NCBI GenBank assembly: GCA_043228905.1
Contig: JBHGNT010000021.1
Span: 8,494,001-8,558,000, forward strand
Direction of reading: 5' to 3'
DNA: 64,000 bases
Source of the DNA: Azolla caroliniana
Lineage: Eukaryota > Polypodiophyta
The translations under genes were made by a program, and so were the position numbers. Numbering within the stretch: position 1 is the stretch's first letter; every line of letters starts with the position of its first letter. Of this stretch, positions 62,736-64,000 are shown one piece after another. The notes below the pieces were generated by a model that saw only the letters and a program-made list of their open reading frames with translations, did no database searches and was not told where the DNA came from.

Positions 62736-63216
62736 TTGGGATTAGGTGTAGTGTCACATGTCATGTTAAATGGTGGAGTGACTAAGGCAATATCATTAAC
62801 AAGGTCAGTGAGACAAGGATGTCCATTGAGTCCATTATTATTTTCCATTGTTACCCACCCAATTTTGGTTAAAATGCATGAGTTAGCAATATGTTGAGAT
62901 ATAGTGGGACTTGTTTTACCTCTGGGAAACAGCTGATAGCGCAAGCATTGGCAGATGATTCATTTTTGTTTCTTAAAGCACATCCCAGTGACATAGGCAA
63001 AGCTATGGAGGTGTGGAAGGTGTTTGCCTTAGCATCAAGTTTACATATTAATATGCAGAACTCATTGTTGATTAGATGCACTGAACAAGATTTGGTTAAT
63101 CTTGGTTGGAGTGGCCAAATATTAGATAAAGGGAAGATTTGTCGGCATTTGGGCTATCCGATTAGTGTCGATATTTCACCAAAGCGAAGCCTAGCACAAT
63201 ACAATGACATAAAATA
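62736..63216 (+). pseudogene. L1-type LINE reverse transcriptase fragment
   Basis: A first frame reads VTKAISLTRSVRQGCPLSPL, an RT block. After a stop at 62898 and a shift, QALADDSFLFLKAHPSD carries the catalytic ADD (usually FADD or YADD), followed by ASSLHINMQNSLLI and HLGYPISV. This is the plant L1 pattern, and it is unlike the LINE at 11.2-23.1 kb. Both ends are lost in repeats. Confidence 0.8.
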
Positions 63217-64000
63217 TATAGTTGATGAGGATTGAACTTAGAACCTTTCATGAACAATACACAATGCTCAACCATCTTCATATGAGCATTGTATAAGATA
63301 TATTTGATCTACATATCATTACAGTATAAGATGTACATAATCTAGGTATACTCTGTAGACATCTACAAAGTTCTAAGGTTCGAGAAGGTTCTAGAATATT
63401 CTTCAAAATATTCTAATGCATATACTTCAACTTAGAGTATAAATACTTGTAACCTTCTTGGTTCCTTTCAAGGGATTCAACACCAGCCACGAACATGTCA
63501 ATCTAGTATTCTTGTTTAGCCCCATCTTCTTTCCTTGATTTACATCTTTGTCTTTATGCTCTTGTATTGTTCCTAGCGTCTTAACTTCCTCATTTCGTTG
63601 CTCCCAACTTCCCGAGTTTCTAGCCTCATCACGTTCAGTTCCGCGTTCGTAACCTTATCGGTCGTAGCCTCGTCATTTGTGCTCCGTCGTAGTCGTTGGT
63701 GTGTCTGTGACAGTTTGAATACCTTCCAACTAGAAGCATCGCTCATCTTCGTCATCACCCTTGCTTCTAGAGTTCCCATCGTCTCCGTCCTTGCTTTACC
63801 ATCATCAACATCCCTTCGTTTCTTATCTTCCTCGCCATCTCTATCTCCTAGTTCCTTCTATCGTTGTCTTTGTCTTTTCGTTTCTCCTCAACATCGTCTT
63901 TGTTTTATAGTTTCTTCTCATCCTTCACATATCTATCTCCGTATTACTTATCATCATCATCCCTATCTCTGCGTTTTTTGTTATTGTCATCCTTCTCCTT
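63217..64000 (+). other. LTR-like sequence and CT-rich right end
   Basis: From about 63223, TGATGAGGATTGAAC resembles the U3 start of the chromovirus LTRs, including an antisense tRNA-like segment (63230-63285; minus-strand GGTTCTAAGTTCAATCC). AGTATAAATAC at 63438 could be a TATA signal. No second LTR or end can be seen before the window stops. From 63500 on, the sequence is CT-rich with no gene. Confidence 0.35.

Noticed and set aside
63573-63779. 68-codon minus-strand ORF
   Set aside because: It lies in CT-rich, LTR-like sequence with no motif and no neighbouring coding signal.

Overview
This window is eukaryotic, transposon-dominated DNA, most consistent with a large land-plant genome, possibly a fern, lycophyte or bryophyte. 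The reasons are: plant-type Ty1/copia and Ty3/gypsy elements nested in each other; an initiator-Met-type primer site in the copia element; primer sites that I recall as matching plant tRNA-Trp and tRNA-Arg 3' ends; many GA/CT microsatellites; and pervasive C-to-T nonsense decay. The lineage is inference. Two families here, one with an FLDD reverse transcriptase and one sushi/Tf1-like, resemble elements I associate with fungi. I recognise no intact host gene.

Layout. From 1 to 9.3 kb the sequence is AT-rich and degenerate: microsatellites, a scrap of LINE 3' end, a scrap of chromodomain, and a decayed copia pol (7.9-9.3 kb, minus) beside a copia-like LTR in the opposite orientation. From 9.69 to 10.87 kb lies a minisatellite. 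From 10868 to 28126 there is a copia element (plus strand, duplicated target AGTTT). Its 5' LTR was split in the GA microsatellite by a two-ORF LINE (minus), and that LINE was split by a young, nearly intact Ty3-type element (minus, 12266-19592, duplicated target GCGT). Removing the duplicated GCGT restores the LINE reading frame.

From 29484 to 42130 there is a sushi/Tf1-like chromovirus (minus, target CTATG) that looks self-primed. It is split at 31477-38482 (target CTTTT) by an LTR element carrying gag, protease and a 916-codon coiled-coil ORF but no reverse transcriptase or integrase. From 42.3 to 43.6 kb is a broken gene of unknown function. From about 43.5 to 48.0 kb is a decayed relative of the coiled-coil element. 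It keeps the end of pol upstream of the extra ORF and is interrupted by a solo copia LTR (46644-47387). From about 48.5 to 59.0 kb is a decayed Ty3 element (minus) split by a second FLDD-type element (plus, 49311-56374, target ACGT). From 59.0 to 59.9 kb is a truncated sushi-like 3' end. The right end holds a minisatellite (60.1-60.76 kb), a broken transposase-like gene (60.9-61.7 kb), a 1-kb palindromic AT-rich satellite, an L1-type reverse transcriptase scrap and one more LTR-like sequence.

How the parts relate: five insertions can be ordered. The LINE is younger than the copia, the GCGT element is younger than the LINE, the coiled-coil element is younger than the chromovirus, the solo LTR is younger than the element at 44-48 kb, and the ACGT element is younger than the Ty3 element at 48.5-59 kb. 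The most unusual biology is in four places: the FLDD family (4-bp target duplications, DD34E integrase, DH[G/S] protease, conserved shifty-stop gag/pol junction); the self-priming signal; the env-position coiled-coil ORF; and the LINE with a single in-frame TAG and an affinity for GA tracts.
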